Assembly (NCBI GenBank): GCA_035328405.1
Contig: DAOLIT010000003.1
Location: 1-64,000 of the forward strand
Direction: 5' to 3'
Origin: JAEUKA01 sp035328405
GTDB taxonomy: Bacteria > Myxococcota_A > Polyangia > Palsa-1104 > JAEUJZ01
Length of the DNA stretch: 64,000 nucleotides
The translations under genes were made by a program, and so were the position numbers. Position 1 is the first letter of the stretch, and each line of letters begins with the position of its first letter. This document shows, one piece after another, positions 8,021 through 17,913 of this stretch. The notes beneath the pieces were generated by a model. The model did no database searches. It had not been told where the DNA came from and was given only the letters and a program-made list of their open reading frames with translations.

Positions 8021-9025
8021 ATGTTCGTCGGTATGAACTACGCTTGGCGAAATTACGCTTGGGATTTTGGGTTGCCTCCGACATCCGACGCCGGCACGCC
8101 GTGGGGAAGACGAGCCGCCTGGACCACCACCATCGAGGATGAACTCAAAGAGTTTGGCGTCCTCGGCCTCAAAGTCCTGCGCTGGTTTCTCATCGGAGAC
8201 GGCACCACCCTCGGCACAGGCGATCACAAACCCGAAAAAGACCCCCACCGTCCGGGTCAATGGCGATTTCACCAAGTCCCCGAACTGTCCCCCGAGTTTC
8301 TCGACGATTTCGCGCAGCTTCTTCTTTTCTGCGAACGGGCCGACATCCAACTGTTGCCGTCCATCTTGGATTTTCACTTCTGCTTTCCCGCAGTTCCCGT
8401 CGAGGGATCACCGATCGTAAAGTGTGGTCGAATCGACGCCCTGATCGATCCACACAAGCGACAACAGCTTTTGGATCGCCTCGTCGATCCGATCCTTGCC
8501 GTGTGTCAGCGTTTTCCAAAAACCGTGTACGCCGTCGAGATCATCAATGAACCGGAATGGTGTACTGACGACGGGCTTTGGGCCGATGAAAAGAAGGCCG
8601 TTCCCCTGGTTGCGATGCAGGATTTTGTGACGGAAGGCGCAAAGCGAATCAACCGGGCTGGCTTTCTATCGACGGTGGGTTTCGCCAAACACCGCAGCAT
8701 GATGGCGTGGGAATCCATTGCGTTGGGTCTGACCCTGCACCAGTTCCATTACTACGTCGATCCCGACGCTGTGCCGCAAAACAACATGCGCGATTTTGGC
8801 CCGTGCATCGTCGGGGAGTTTCCGTCGGCGCGCTGGAAATCCTGGCCCGAGCTGGGCACGGAACAGGACACACGCAGCCGTCTGTCCTACCTCGAGCGCA
8901 AAGGCTATGACGGTGCGCTTCTTTGGTCCGCCAACCGAGAAGAAGAAAAAATCGCAGAACCCGTCGTTGAGTGGTCCGAACGAGTCAAGGACGAAGTCTC
9001 GTCGTACCTTTCTCGGCGGGATTGA
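8021..9025 (+). CDS. Glycoside hydrolase, GH5-like TIM barrel, no signal peptide
   Basis: 334 residues. The pattern fits a clan GH-A (beta/alpha)8 glycosidase: YAVEIINEPEW carries the expected acid/base Glu at the end of strand 4, and CIVGEFPS carries the expected nucleophile Glu at the end of strand 7, with GALLWSANRE after it. The best general match is the GH5 cellulase/mannanase superfamily, but the exact family and substrate cannot be told. There is no signal peptide, so it appears cytoplasmic. The ATG at 8021 follows an AGAGAGG ribosome-binding site. Its 3' end overlaps the convergent uvrA by 121 bp. Confidence 0.85.
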   Translation: MFVGMNYAWRNYAWDFGLPPTSDAGTPWGRRAAWTTTIEDELKEFGVLGLKVLRWFLIGDGTTLGTGDHKPEKDPHRPGQWRFHQVPELSPEFLDDFAQLLLFCERADIQLLPSILDFHFCFPAVPVEGSPIVKCGRIDALIDPHKRQQLLDRLVDPILAVCQRFPKTVYAVEIINEPEWCTDDGLWADEKKAVPLVAMQDFVTEGAKRINRAGFLSTVGFAKHRSMMAWESIALGLTLHQFHYYVDPDAVPQNNMRDFGPCIVGEFPSARWKSWPELGTEQDTRSRLSYLERKGYDGALLWSANREEEKIAEPVVEWSERVKDEVSSYLSRRD

Positions 9026-12000
9026 AACAGCGCGGCGAGGCATTTTCCCGTCGCTGTATCGGCCCGTTCAAGTGCTTTCGGCGTGCCCGCAAACACAATC
9101 TCTCCTCCGTGTTCGCCCGCCTCTGGGCCCAGTTCCACGACCCAATCCGCCGCCGCAATGACTTCCGGGTGATGTTCGATCACAACCAGCGTGTCCCCTC
9201 GATCGACGAGTTTTTGCAAAAGTTCGATGAGTCGGCGCGCATCCGACACATGCAGCCCCGTCGTCGGCTCGTCCAGGACGTACACCGTCGGCTGATGCTT
9301 CGCAAGCGCGGTCAGTTCTGCCGCAAGTTTCAGTCGCTGCGCTTCCCCGCCCGACAACGTGTGCGAACCTTGCCCAAGCTGGATGTAGCCAAGCCCCAAT
9401 TCGCACAGCGTTTTGAGAGGTCGAACAATTTTGGGATGATTCGCAAAGTGCTCCGTCGCTTCCTCGGCAGACAGTTTCAACACGTCGCCGATCGAAAGAC
9501 CCAAAAAGCGGACTTCCAGCGTCGCCGGTTCAAACCGCAGCCCCCCACACGCCGGGCACAGAGAAACCACATCGGGCAAAAAAGCCATCTCGCTGACCTC
9601 GACGCCCTGCCCTTCGCACGTCGAGCACCGACCGCCTGAAGCCGTGTTGAATGAAAAGCGCGTCGCCGAAAAACCGCGCACTTTCGCGTCCGGCAGCGAC
9701 GCATACAACCGACGAATTTCGTCCCAAATCGACAGAAACGTCGCAGGCACCGACCGAGGCGTGCGACCGATCGGCGATTGATCGACCAAAAGCGCCCGTT
9801 TGACAGGCTCGATTCCGTCCAAAACCACCTGCACTATCGGCCCGTCTTCTGACAAACCCAGCGCCCTCCGCAGCGTCGGGAACAACACTTTTTGAACCAG
9901 TGTGCTTTTGCCCGACCCGCTCACACCTACCACCACATTGAATCGCCCAATCGGCAACTTCAGCGACACGTTTTTCAGGTTGTGAACCTTTGCGCCTCGC
10001 AGCAAAAGGTGTTTGTCCGACAGAGGCCGCGCCGAAAAACGCGGTGGCATAGCCCGGAGCGCGTGCGCCGTCGGAGACAGCTCGTCGGCAAGCACCTCGT
10101 CCGCGCGACCTTGCGAGATGATTCGGCCCCCGTGTTTTCCTCCCGACGGGCCCAAATCGATCAAGTGGTCCGCCGAGCGAATCGTGGCTTCGTCGTGTTC
10201 GATGACGAGGACCGTCGAGCCCAAGTCGGTCAGCGCCCGCAAATTCGCAAGCAGGCGGTCCGTGTCGCGCGGATGCAAACCGATCGTTGGTTCGTCGAGC
10301 ACATACAGCGCGCCCGTCAGCCCCGCGCCGAGCTGCGCCGACAGACGAAGCCGCTGCATTTCGCCGCCTGAAAGCGTGCTGGCCAGACGATCGAGCGACA
10401 GGTATCCCAGGCCGACCTGCTCGATGAACTTCAACCGTCGCACAAGTTCCTGCAAAGGAGCTCGCGCGAGCTTTTCTTCGTTGCCCGAAAAATGCCAGTC
10501 CTCGACGACATTCAGCACTTTTTGGACAGGCAGCGCCGTCAACGCCGGATACGTAAAACCTTTCAGCCGCGCTTTTCGGGGCAGTTTCGCAAGCCGCGTC
10601 CCACCACACTCTCGACAAGGCCGATGCTCGTCGTCGGGCATGTGGCCGGCTCCCGCGCACACGCTGCACTGGCCTTGTTTCACATGAAAGGAAAAGAAAC
10701 GCGGGTCGAGTTCAGGAACACCTTGACCGCATTTTCTGCACGCTCGACGGACCGAAAACGTTCGATCGGGTTCGCTCGACGCAGCCTCCGAAGCACCGTG
10801 TGCCAGCGTCAGGTTTCCGTCGGCGAGCGCAATCGCTTGCTCCAGGCTCTCTCTTGAAAAATCACACGGACGCCCCCGCGCTATCACGAGGTCGATCTGG
10901 TGTTCCTGCGTTTTGGCCAGCCTCGGCGGAGGCTCGACGGGAACAAGCTTTCCGTTCACGCGCGCAAACTTCAAACCGGCCTGGCTCGCTGCGGAAAAGA
11001 CCTCCAGGTACGTTCCCTTCCTACCCCGCACCACCGGCGCATACAGCGTCGCCGCACCCGTCAGCGTCGCAAACAATTCACACAACGCCTCGACGTCGGT
11101 GGACTGAACCGGCTCATCGCAATCGGGGCAAAACGGCACGGACACCTTTGCGTACAGCAAACGCAGGTAGTGCGCGACCTCCGTCACCGTCGCCACCGTC
11201 GAAGTCGCCCCCGCTCGATTCACCCGCTGCGACAACGCGATCGCCGGAGGCACGCCGCCCACCGCATCCACATCCGGCCTTGGCATCTCGGGCAAAAACT
11301 GCCTCGCATACGGCGAAAGCGTTTCCATGAACCGCCGCTGTCCCTCGGCAAAAATCACATCGAAACACAGCGAGGATTTGCCCGAACCACTCGGCCCCGT
11401 GACGACGGTCAGCGCCCCATGTGGGATGTCGCAACACACGTTTTGCAGGTTGTGTTCGCGCGCCCGCTCGACGCGAATCGCCGCATGCGACTGGGCTTGC
11501 GCCGCAGGCTGGTCCGCAAACGCAACCGTCTTGAGCGCACGAAGCGCAGTGCCCGTTCTCGTCGGAGCATTGGCAATCTCACTGGGTGGACCTTCGGCGA
11601 CGACGTTTCCACCAAAAGGCCCTGCGCCCGGCCCCATGTCGATGACCCAATCCGCCTGTGCAATCACCGCCAAATCGTGCTCGACCACGACGACCGACCC
11701 GCCTTGGTCCACCAGCGAACGCAGCGCCGCGACCACTTTTTCGGTGTCCTGCGGATGAAGTCCCGCGCTCGGTTCATCCAACACAAACAACGTGTTGCGC
11801 GCAGGTTCCGAAAGTGCCCGCGCGAGTTTCAGCCTTTGCGCCTCTCCACCCGACAACGTGGACAGCGGCTGCCCGAGCGGCAGATACCCAAGCCCGACGC
11901 GCACAAGCGGCAAAAGGGCTCGTCGCAGCGCCGGATCGGGTTCCGTTTTCTTGTCGAATTGGGCCAGCGCATCTTCGACAGACATTTCCAACAGGTCCGC

Positions 12001-14322
12001 GACCGAAAAACCCCCGAGCCGAACCGACAACACCGTCGGGCGAAACCGCTTGCCTTGGCACACAGGACACACGAGCGACACGTCCGCCAAAAACTGCATT
12101 TCGACCGTTTCCGAGCCTTCACCCGCACACGCCTCGCACCGACCTGGCCCTGCATTGAACGAAAAGTGCGACGTTGTAAGCCCCTGTGCGATGGCCCCCG
12201 ACTGGGCCGCGAGCCTCGCGCGAAATCGATCCCACGCTTTTGTATACGTCGCTGCGTTGCCGCGTGTCGTCCGGCCCAGCGGGGCCTGGTCCACGAGCAC
12301 CGCCCGTTTCAACGAATCCGTCCGCAGAAGTTCCCGGTACGTGCCCGGTTTTTCCACCGTCGTATCACCGAGTTTCCGCGCCACTGCCCGATACAACACG
12401 TCCTCGACCAGCGTCGATTTGCCCGAACCGCTGGGCCCCGTGACCGCAACCAGTCCCCCGAGCGGCACGTCCACATCCAGCTCGCGCAGGTTGTTTTCCG
12501 AAATTCCGCGCAGCGAAACACATTCCACAAAGCTCTTTTTCGGCCCTTGCAAAAGCGTCTGTTTTCCCCACGCCGCCCCCGTCGGTAAATCCGCCCGTTT
12601 CGCCAGTCCTTTCGGCGGCCCATCAAACAGAATGCGACCCCCTTTCGGTCCCGCAGAAGGCCCCAGCTCGATGGCTCGATCGCACGATGCGATCAGCGAC
12701 GGTTCATGTTCGATCAAAAGGACGGTGTTGCCGGCCTTCGAAAGCGTCCGCATCGCCTCCCCGAGTTTGGGCACATCCGTCGGATGCAGACCCACGCTCG
12801 GCTCATCCAGTACAAACAGAGTCCCGACCAAACCCGCCCCCAGCGCCGTCGTCAAACTCGCCCGCTGAGCCTCCCCTCCCGACAACGTGCGCGCCGGACG
12901 GTCCAGCGTCAAATACCCGAGCCCCACCTGCGACAAATACAAAAGCCTCGACCGAAGCGTGTTTTGCAGAAAACGGCCCTGCGCCGAACGCACACGCAGC
13001 GAACCCAGCCGAGCCAGCGCCCCCGACACCGTCTGTTGATGCCACTCCGCTAGGTTCTGTTGTCCCACTTGATACGACAGCGCCGTCGGATTCAGCCGCG
13101 TCCCCCGACAAGCCCCGCACAGTTCATACGATCGGTATCGCGACAGAAGCACGCGGACGTGCATTTTGTAGGTTCGCGTCTCCAAAAACTGAAACCAAGC
13201 CCGCACCCCCGGATATTTGTCGTCATCCCACGTTCCTTCCCCCTCAATCACAAGCTTCTGCATGCTCGGCGAGAGCTGGCGCCACGGAACATCGAGCGGA
13301 ATCTTGTGTGTCTTTGCAAAACGCGACAGGGCCGCCCGCTCCCACTCTGAACTTTTTCCGCTCCAAGGCCGGATCGCGCCTTTCGCAATGCTCTTGTTTC
13401 CGTCGGGCAGGATCTTGTCCCAATCCAAACCAATCGTCCTCCCAAACCCTTTGCAGGCAGGACAGGCCCCAAGCGGAGAGTTGTACGAAAACAGTCTCCC
13501 ACTGGGGGGTTCAAACCCCTTTCCACACCCCGGACAGTGCAAGTCCTTCCCGACAAGAAGCGGCCTCGCCTTCGTATACACCGACGCGGGCGGCGCATCC
13601 CGAGCAAAGCCACGCTGCGGCACAAAGTGTACAAGCGCGTACCCCGCATGTTCATGAGACAGACCGATCGCATCCGATAGACGCGCCCGTTCCCCTTTCG
13701 ACAACACCAACCGATCCACCACCACCTGGGCCTGCGCTGCGTTCGGGAGTGTTTCCGTTTCTACATCGAACACCGCGCCGTCGAGCCAAAGCCGGCGAAA
13801 ACCCCGTTCCCTCAACTTGGGAAGCGCGACCTGCGCCTCTACCGAAGAACCGATCGGAAACGTGACCAGCGCGCTCTGTCCGCTGTACTGTTCGCAGATG
13901 CCTTCCGCCGCTTCGACCGGAGAGATCATTTGTGCAAACACAAAACACGTCGGACAACGCGGCACCGCTTCCGCCGCAAAAAATGCAGACAGATACGGTG
14001 CCACATCCGTCAGCGTTGCCAGCGTCGAGCGACTCGATTTGATCGGCGCACGTCGGTCCACCGCCACAGCCGCACACAGAGGCTCTAGCGAATCCACATC
14101 CGGCCTTGGCAATCGTTCCAAAAATTGCCGCGCGTACGGACTGAAACTCTCCACAAAACGCCGCTGCCCTTCTGCATACAACGTGTCGAGCGCCAGCGAC
14201 GATTTGCCAGACCCGCTCGGCCCGCACAGCGCCACCAGGGTCCCTGGCTCCAAACGAAGATCGACCGACTTGAGGTTGTGTGTTCTGCCTCCCCGCAACG
14301 AAATTGGGAGCATGTTCGACAT
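8905..14322 (-). CDS. uvrA: Doubled excinuclease ABC subunit UvrA (tandem fusion)
   Basis: 1805 residues, about twice the normal UvrA length of ~940. UvrA is the damage-recognition ATPase of nucleotide excision repair. Four ABC ATPase heads are present: Walker A GPSGSGKS motifs near residues 34 and ~625, again in the second copy, and a final VVGVSGSGKST; each head has an LSGGE signature. Zinc modules are visible (CPGCGK with CPACKG; CEACAG with CPVCQG; CRKCGQ; CSTCEG with CPACGG). The second UvrA starts near residue 905 (ERAREHNLQNV). The ATG at 14322 has AGGAA 8 nt upstream. Chlamydiae and some other bacteria have similar double UvrAs. The last ~35 residues overlap the glycosidase gene antisense. 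Confidence 0.95.
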   Translation of the reverse strand: MSNMLPISLRGGRTHNLKSVDLRLEPGTLVALCGPSGSGKSSLALDTLYAEGQRRFVESFSPYARQFLERLPRPDVDSLEPLCAAVAVDRRAPIKSSRSTLATLTDVAPYLSAFFAAEAVPRCPTCFVFAQMISPVEAAEGICEQYSGQSALVTFPIGSSVEAQVALPKLRERGFRRLWLDGAVFDVETETLPNAAQAQVVVDRLVLSKGERARLSDAIGLSHEHAGYALVHFVPQRGFARDAPPASVYTKARPLLVGKDLHCPGCGKGFEPPSGRLFSYNSPLGACPACKGFGRTIGLDWDKILPDGNKSIAKGAIRPWSGKSSEWERAALSRFAKTHKIPLDVPWRQLSPSMQKLVIEGEGTWDDDKYPGVRAWFQFLETRTYKMHVRVLLSRYRSYELCGACRGTRLNPTALSYQVGQQNLAEWHQQTVSGALARLGSLRVRSAQGRFLQNTLRSRLLYLSQVGLGYLTLDRPARTLSGGEAQRASLTTALGAGLVGTLFVLDEPSVGLHPTDVPKLGEAMRTLSKAGNTVLLIEHEPSLIASCDRAIELGPSAGPKGGRILFDGPPKGLAKRADLPTGAAWGKQTLLQGPKKSFVECVSLRGISENNLRELDVDVPLGGLVAVTGPSGSGKSTLVEDVLYRAVARKLGDTTVEKPGTYRELLRTDSLKRAVLVDQAPLGRTTRGNAATYTKAWDRFRARLAAQSGAIAQGLTTSHFSFNAGPGRCEACAGEGSETVEMQFLADVSLVCPVCQGKRFRPTVLSVRLGGFSVADLLEMSVEDALAQFDKKTEPDPALRRALLPLVRVGLGYLPLGQPLSTLSGGEAQRLKLARALSEPARNTLFVLDEPSAGLHPQDTEKVVAALRSLVDQGGSVVVVEHDLAVIAQADWVIDMGPGAGPFGGNVVAEGPPSEIANAPTRTGTALRALKTVAFADQPAAQAQSHAAIRVERAREHNLQNVCCDIPHGALTVVTGPSGSGKSSLCFDVIFAEGQRRFMETLSPYARQFLPEMPRPDVDAVGGVPPAIALSQRVNRAGATSTVATVTEVAHYLRLLYAKVSVPFCPDCDEPVQSTDVEALCELFATLTGAATLYAPVVRGRKGTYLEVFSAASQAGLKFARVNGKLVPVEPPPRLAKTQEHQIDLVIARGRPCDFSRESLEQAIALADGNLTLAHGASEAASSEPDRTFSVRRACRKCGQGVPELDPRFFSFHVKQGQCSVCAGAGHMPDDEHRPCRECGGTRLAKLPRKARLKGFTYPALTALPVQKVLNVVEDWHFSGNEEKLARAPLQELVRRLKFIEQVGLGYLSLDRLASTLSGGEMQRLRLSAQLGAGLTGALYVLDEPTIGLHPRDTDRLLANLRALTDLGSTVLVIEHDEATIRSADHLIDLGPSGGKHGGRIISQGRADEVLADELSPTAHALRAMPPRFSARPLSDKHLLLRGAKVHNLKNVSLKLPIGRFNVVVGVSGSGKSTLVQKVLFPTLRRALGLSEDGPIVQVVLDGIEPVKRALLVDQSPIGRTPRSVPATFLSIWDEIRRLYASLPDAKVRGFSATRFSFNTASGGRCSTCEGQGVEVSEMAFLPDVVSLCPACGGLRFEPATLEVRFLGLSIGDVLKLSAEEATEHFANHPKIVRPLKTLCELGLGYIQLGQGSHTLSGGEAQRLKLAAELTALAKHQPTVYVLDEPTTGLHVSDARRLIELLQKLVDRGDTLVVIEHHPEVIAAADWVVELGPEAGEHGGEIVFAGTPKALERADTATGKCLAALFQSRRERYDETSSLTRSDHSTTGSAIFSSSRLADQRSAPS

Positions 14323-14461
14323 CGTGTGTTTCCTGACTTGCACAAACGTGCGCCCGTGTTTTCCCTCTTTTTTGCAAAAGGTGTGAGGAAAAATAGGACT
14401 CAGGCCAAAACACGCCGCGTTTCGGGTTGGGACAAGGTCCAACACAAATCGCGTCAAACAT

Positions 14462-15181
14462 TCAGTCGCTTGCAAAAAAATTTTGACGAGAACTTTCGAC
14501 GCTCGATGGCAAAAACGACAGAGCAATGCGCGGCGCATGGTCGCCCACCAAACCCCCCGCACCCACATTCCGCAACCGCCACATGTACCCCGCTTCAATG
14601 ATCAGGTTTTTTCGCGCCCGCCAAACAACCCCCACAGACAACCGATTCTGATTCAGCCAATCCGGCCCCGAGGTCACCATCACCTCATCAAACAGCGTCG
14701 GCCACAGCGATCCGCGCACCTTCAGATTCAGCCGCAACAGAATCCGATGCCGAGGCGAAAAGCCCACTCCCTCTTGATGGCGAAATTCCAACCGCTGCCG
14801 ATGTTCCAGCCACAAAGGCCCCGCAAGTGGCAGACCCAGCGTGGCCTCCAACTCTTGCCGCCACTCCCGAACATACTTTGTGCCGTCGGAGGTCTGCACG
14901 TTCGCGTTCGTTTGCGATCCCAGCAGCAGAAACGGCCATGGCTCCCAAGACATCCCCAAGCGCATCAACGCCTGCTGAAGCCCGTGCGCACGTCCAGCAA
15001 CGCGAAAATCGCCCATCAAACGCACGCTCACCCGGTGCCGATTCTCTGTCTGCGAGCGGGAATGCACCGGCAAACGCGAATCAAAAATCAGCCACCCCTC
15101 TTCATCAGCCCGAGCAGAGCCAGACCCAAATCCAACGAGCAACCCAAGGCACAAAGCAACAAAACCGCGTCGTCTTTTCAC
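14462..15181 (-). CDS. DUF2490-like predicted outer-membrane protein
   Basis: About 239 residues. The GTG at 15181 starts a clear signal peptide (KRRRGFVALCLGLLVGFGSGSARA, cleavage after ARA). The mature part consists of amphipathic strands (WLIFDSRLP, LWLEHRQRLEFRHQ, LLRLNLKVRG, LSVGVVWRARKNLIIEAGYMWRL), as in the DUF2490 beta-barrel family whose members often report on beta-oxidation or envelope genes but have no defined function. A GGGGGAAG ribosome-binding-like stretch lies 13 nt before the GTG, so a nearby TTG at 15187 is possible. An ATG further upstream would run into the neighbouring FG-GAP gene and lacks support. uvrA starts 139 bp downstream. Confidence 0.78.
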   Translation of the reverse strand: MKRRRGFVALCLGLLVGFGSGSARADEEGWLIFDSRLPVHSRSQTENRHRVSVRLMGDFRVAGRAHGLQQALMRLGMSWEPWPFLLLGSQTNANVQTSDGTKYVREWRQELEATLGLPLAGPLWLEHRQRLEFRHQEGVGFSPRHRILLRLNLKVRGSLWPTLFDEVMVTSGPDWLNQNRLSVGVVWRARKNLIIEAGYMWRLRNVGAGGLVGDHAPRIALSFLPSSVESSRQNFFASD

Positions 15182-15266
15182 ACCCAAAAGATTGCTTCCC
15201 CCAAAGCAAACTTTGAAGCCCCTTTGCGCATCCCACACCCTGCGCAAAGGAACGAGGTCTCTGTGT

Positions 15267-17573
15267 TCAGCCCGGACCTTGCGTACACCGCGCCCCCGGC
15301 ATGAACGCCAAGTCATTGCCGTTTTTGCATTGAGGCTGGGGTCTGGCCCCTTTCCCATCGTCGTTCGCCCGAAACCACAGATCGACCGCGCCCGAAGGGG
15401 GATCTGCCCACACACAGCTCACCAGGTCACACTTGCCCGGAGCGATCGGTCCGCTCGTTTGCGCGACACAAATCACACCCGATGGATCGATGCGCGGATC
15501 TTTTTTGTAAAACGCGCCCGGTATTGGACCCGCCAGCACATCGGCCCCTCGATTGCACACCTGCGCATACAGCTTCCACTGTTTGGAACAGTCATTTTGA
15601 TCAGGTGCCTGAGAGCCCTCGCTGGTCGCATCGGGAAGAGGAATCGTCTTGACCAACGTACCTTGGATGTTCTGGCGATAGTTGTTGTAGGTCGTCCAAT
15701 TCGGTGTCTCTTTGGCCGGAACTGTCGTGTCGTCCAAGATGTTTGTGATGTGATAGGAATGCTGGTTCCACAACGGACGAGACGGCATCCATCGATTGAG
15801 CGGATCTTTCAGAACGTACACCCCTTGCGTCACTCCCGTGTGCGGCATTCCGGTGTCCCGTTCTGGGTTTTGATCTGAACAGTACGCATTCCCTTGGATC
15901 GAATCCGAAGGAACCACCAAGTCCGCATGTCCATCGTTGTCCACATCCGCCACGATCGGCATTTCCAACGCAGTCCCGGAAGTGATAGGACGCGCAAATA
16001 CCGTTTTCCCGTCGGGACCGTTGTACACGCGGAGCCAGCATTCATCCCGATAAACGACCTCTGCTCGACCATCCCCATTGAAATCGAACACAGAAGAGGC
16101 GGTTCCCCCTGATGAACGATCTTTTGTCACCGTATTCCACAACACACCCGGCAAAGACCCCCGACATTTGGACGGCTTCGGAGTCTTCAAGCAATCCAGC
16201 GAAAACACGTAGTACGAATTGGGACCCGCAGTCCCAAAGTCAGGAACGCCATCTCCGTCGAAATCAGCCACTGTCGGTGGCCCACCCCAACCACTCGGAA
16301 TCGACATGGGAGACATGAGGAATTTGTTGGCCTTCACATCCAGAACGGCCACTTTTTGGTCTCCGCTGACCGATTGCACAAACACCAAGTCCGGGCTCCC
16401 ATCCGCGTTAAAGTCCCCGATCGCCGAATAGCCCCCTTGCGAAAGCGATGCGAGCGAGCTCGGTGTTTTGTCTGCCCCCGAAAGTCCATCATAAATCCGA
16501 TTCCCAGACACGATTTCCGGCTTCCCATCCCCGTCCATGTCATTGATGAGCGTCAGCGTTCCCCACGTCGCACCAATGACCGGAGTGCTAAACATTTTCG
16601 TAAGCTGTCCCGAAGCTTTGTCGAAGCGCAGCGCCATCCCTCCCGCCACAATTTCCGGTTTTCCATCCCCATCCAGATCGCCGATCGCAGGACCCGAACA
16701 GTCGAACGACACGCCTCCCGATAGCGAATACGCTTCCCCACTTGCCGCAAGCAGTTTGCCCGTTGTCCCCTCAAACACAGCCACCTGATGTCCCGACCCC
16801 GGTGCGCCAATCGAAAGGATTCCGACGATTTCCGGCTTTTTGTCCCCATCCAGATCTGCTGCCGCAATTTGGGAAAACCCCTGAAGGTTCGCAGCCACGT
16901 CGTACAGAACCGAACAATTCTTTCCCGACATCGCCACCAAACGGCTCGGGCCCGCGCTCGTTTGCGGGGCAAACACAATTTCGGGCGCGCCATCTGCATC
17001 CAAATCGATCACCAGCGGAGTCATCACCACATCTCTCGAAGTCGGAAGAGGACTCCCTTTCGGCGGCCACTGACAATGGTCCACAGGAGGCTTAAACTCC
17101 GTCGCTGAAAACCCATTTCCTTTGCACATGGCGTCCGATTCGCCGTCTTTCCAGTCCAGACAAATTCCGCAACTCCCACCATCGCCAACTTGGACACTGC
17201 ATCGCGTGTCGTTTAGGCAATCGTTGTCCGAACAGCACGAGCCGCGATCCGGAACACATTTCGCTTCATGACACAGCCAACCTGACGGACACGGACGGTC
17301 TGGACCGCACGGTTTTTCATGAGAAGACAGATCGTCTTCTTCGTTTTGCCCACCATCCTCGTTTGGAAACTCATCGACTCCGTTGCGGAAAGGACTGCAC
17401 GCGAGGAAAAACAGCGAGCACAGGGCCAAGCTCCTTCCGAAGCTTGTCGCGCGCACGGCTCGACCCAAACCTGAAAGCTGGCCTGCAAGCGACCCAGAAA
17501 GCAACCCAGTAGGCAACGAAGAACGACGACCGATCACCGACGACAGCTTGAAACGATTTTTCATGCGAGACAT
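15267..17573 (-). CDS. FG-GAP/VCBS-repeat lipoprotein with Cys-rich N-terminus
   Basis: 768 residues. A long basic N-terminus and hydrophobic stretch end in lipobox FLAC, so it should be an exported lipoprotein. A Cys-rich segment follows (CGPDRPCPSGWLC, CCSDNDC). The main body carries about eight Asp-rich calcium-binding FG-GAP loops (DLDADGAPE, DLDGDKKPE, DLDGDGKPE, DMDGDGKPE, DFNADGSPD, DFDGDGVPD, DFNGDGRAE, DVDNDGHAD), which normally make a beta-propeller used in adhesion. A C-terminal domain of ~200 residues has more cysteines. The ATG at 17573 is preferred because GGGAG lies 6 nt upstream; ATGs at 17585 and 17564 are alternatives. The ligand is unknown. Confidence 0.9.
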   Translation of the reverse strand: MSRMKNRFKLSSVIGRRSSLPTGLLSGSLAGQLSGLGRAVRATSFGRSLALCSLFFLACSPFRNGVDEFPNEDGGQNEEDDLSSHEKPCGPDRPCPSGWLCHEAKCVPDRGSCCSDNDCLNDTRCSVQVGDGGSCGICLDWKDGESDAMCKGNGFSATEFKPPVDHCQWPPKGSPLPTSRDVVMTPLVIDLDADGAPEIVFAPQTSAGPSRLVAMSGKNCSVLYDVAANLQGFSQIAAADLDGDKKPEIVGILSIGAPGSGHQVAVFEGTTGKLLAASGEAYSLSGGVSFDCSGPAIGDLDGDGKPEIVAGGMALRFDKASGQLTKMFSTPVIGATWGTLTLINDMDGDGKPEIVSGNRIYDGLSGADKTPSSLASLSQGGYSAIGDFNADGSPDLVFVQSVSGDQKVAVLDVKANKFLMSPMSIPSGWGGPPTVADFDGDGVPDFGTAGPNSYYVFSLDCLKTPKPSKCRGSLPGVLWNTVTKDRSSGGTASSVFDFNGDGRAEVVYRDECWLRVYNGPDGKTVFARPITSGTALEMPIVADVDNDGHADLVVPSDSIQGNAYCSDQNPERDTGMPHTGVTQGVYVLKDPLNRWMPSRPLWNQHSYHITNILDDTTVPAKETPNWTTYNNYRQNIQGTLVKTIPLPDATSEGSQAPDQNDCSKQWKLYAQVCNRGADVLAGPIPGAFYKKDPRIDPSGVICVAQTSGPIAPGKCDLVSCVWADPPSGAVDLWFRANDDGKGARPQPQCKNGNDLAFMPGARCTQGPG

Positions 17574-17585
17574 GTAGGCTCCCAT

Positions 17586-17913
17586 TCCATAAGAACGGCG
17601 TTTTTTGCAAGGGCGGCTATGGATTTTTCGCGACTATATCAAAACGACAACACGCGGGAAAAAAGCAGGAGCAATTGTGCGTTTTGCAGGTTCGCAAGCG
17701 ATACTCGTTCCGTTTTCCCCACTTTGGCCCCGCACCATCCCCTCATGCCCCCCGGAGCATCCCCTCACCGCTTCACACAGGCAGTGCGTCAAGACCGCTC
17801 GTTCACAAAAAAGTGAAGGGCGCAAATATCCCTCTTGTGGTCCTTTGGTAGGTCATGTACGTTTCGCCACGCTTTTGCTGTACACAGCATGAAGGAGTAA
17901 GGAGCAAGAAGCC
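17586..17913 (+). promoter_or_regulatory. Intergenic region with small inverted repeats upstream of the Lys-rich winged-helix gene
   Basis: No convincing gene. Two small dyads are visible: TTCAC-AAAAAA-GTGAA near 17807-17817, and TGCTG-TACA-CAGCA at 17876-17889, directly before the GGAG ribosome-binding sites of the 17914 gene. The second is well placed to act as an operator or leader hairpin. Divergent promoters for the FG-GAP and winged-helix genes must lie here, but I could not fix -35/-10 boxes. Confidence 0.4.

Noticed and set aside
10900..12588. 562-codon frame inside uvrA
   Set aside because: Arg/His-rich shadow of the real uvrA frame.
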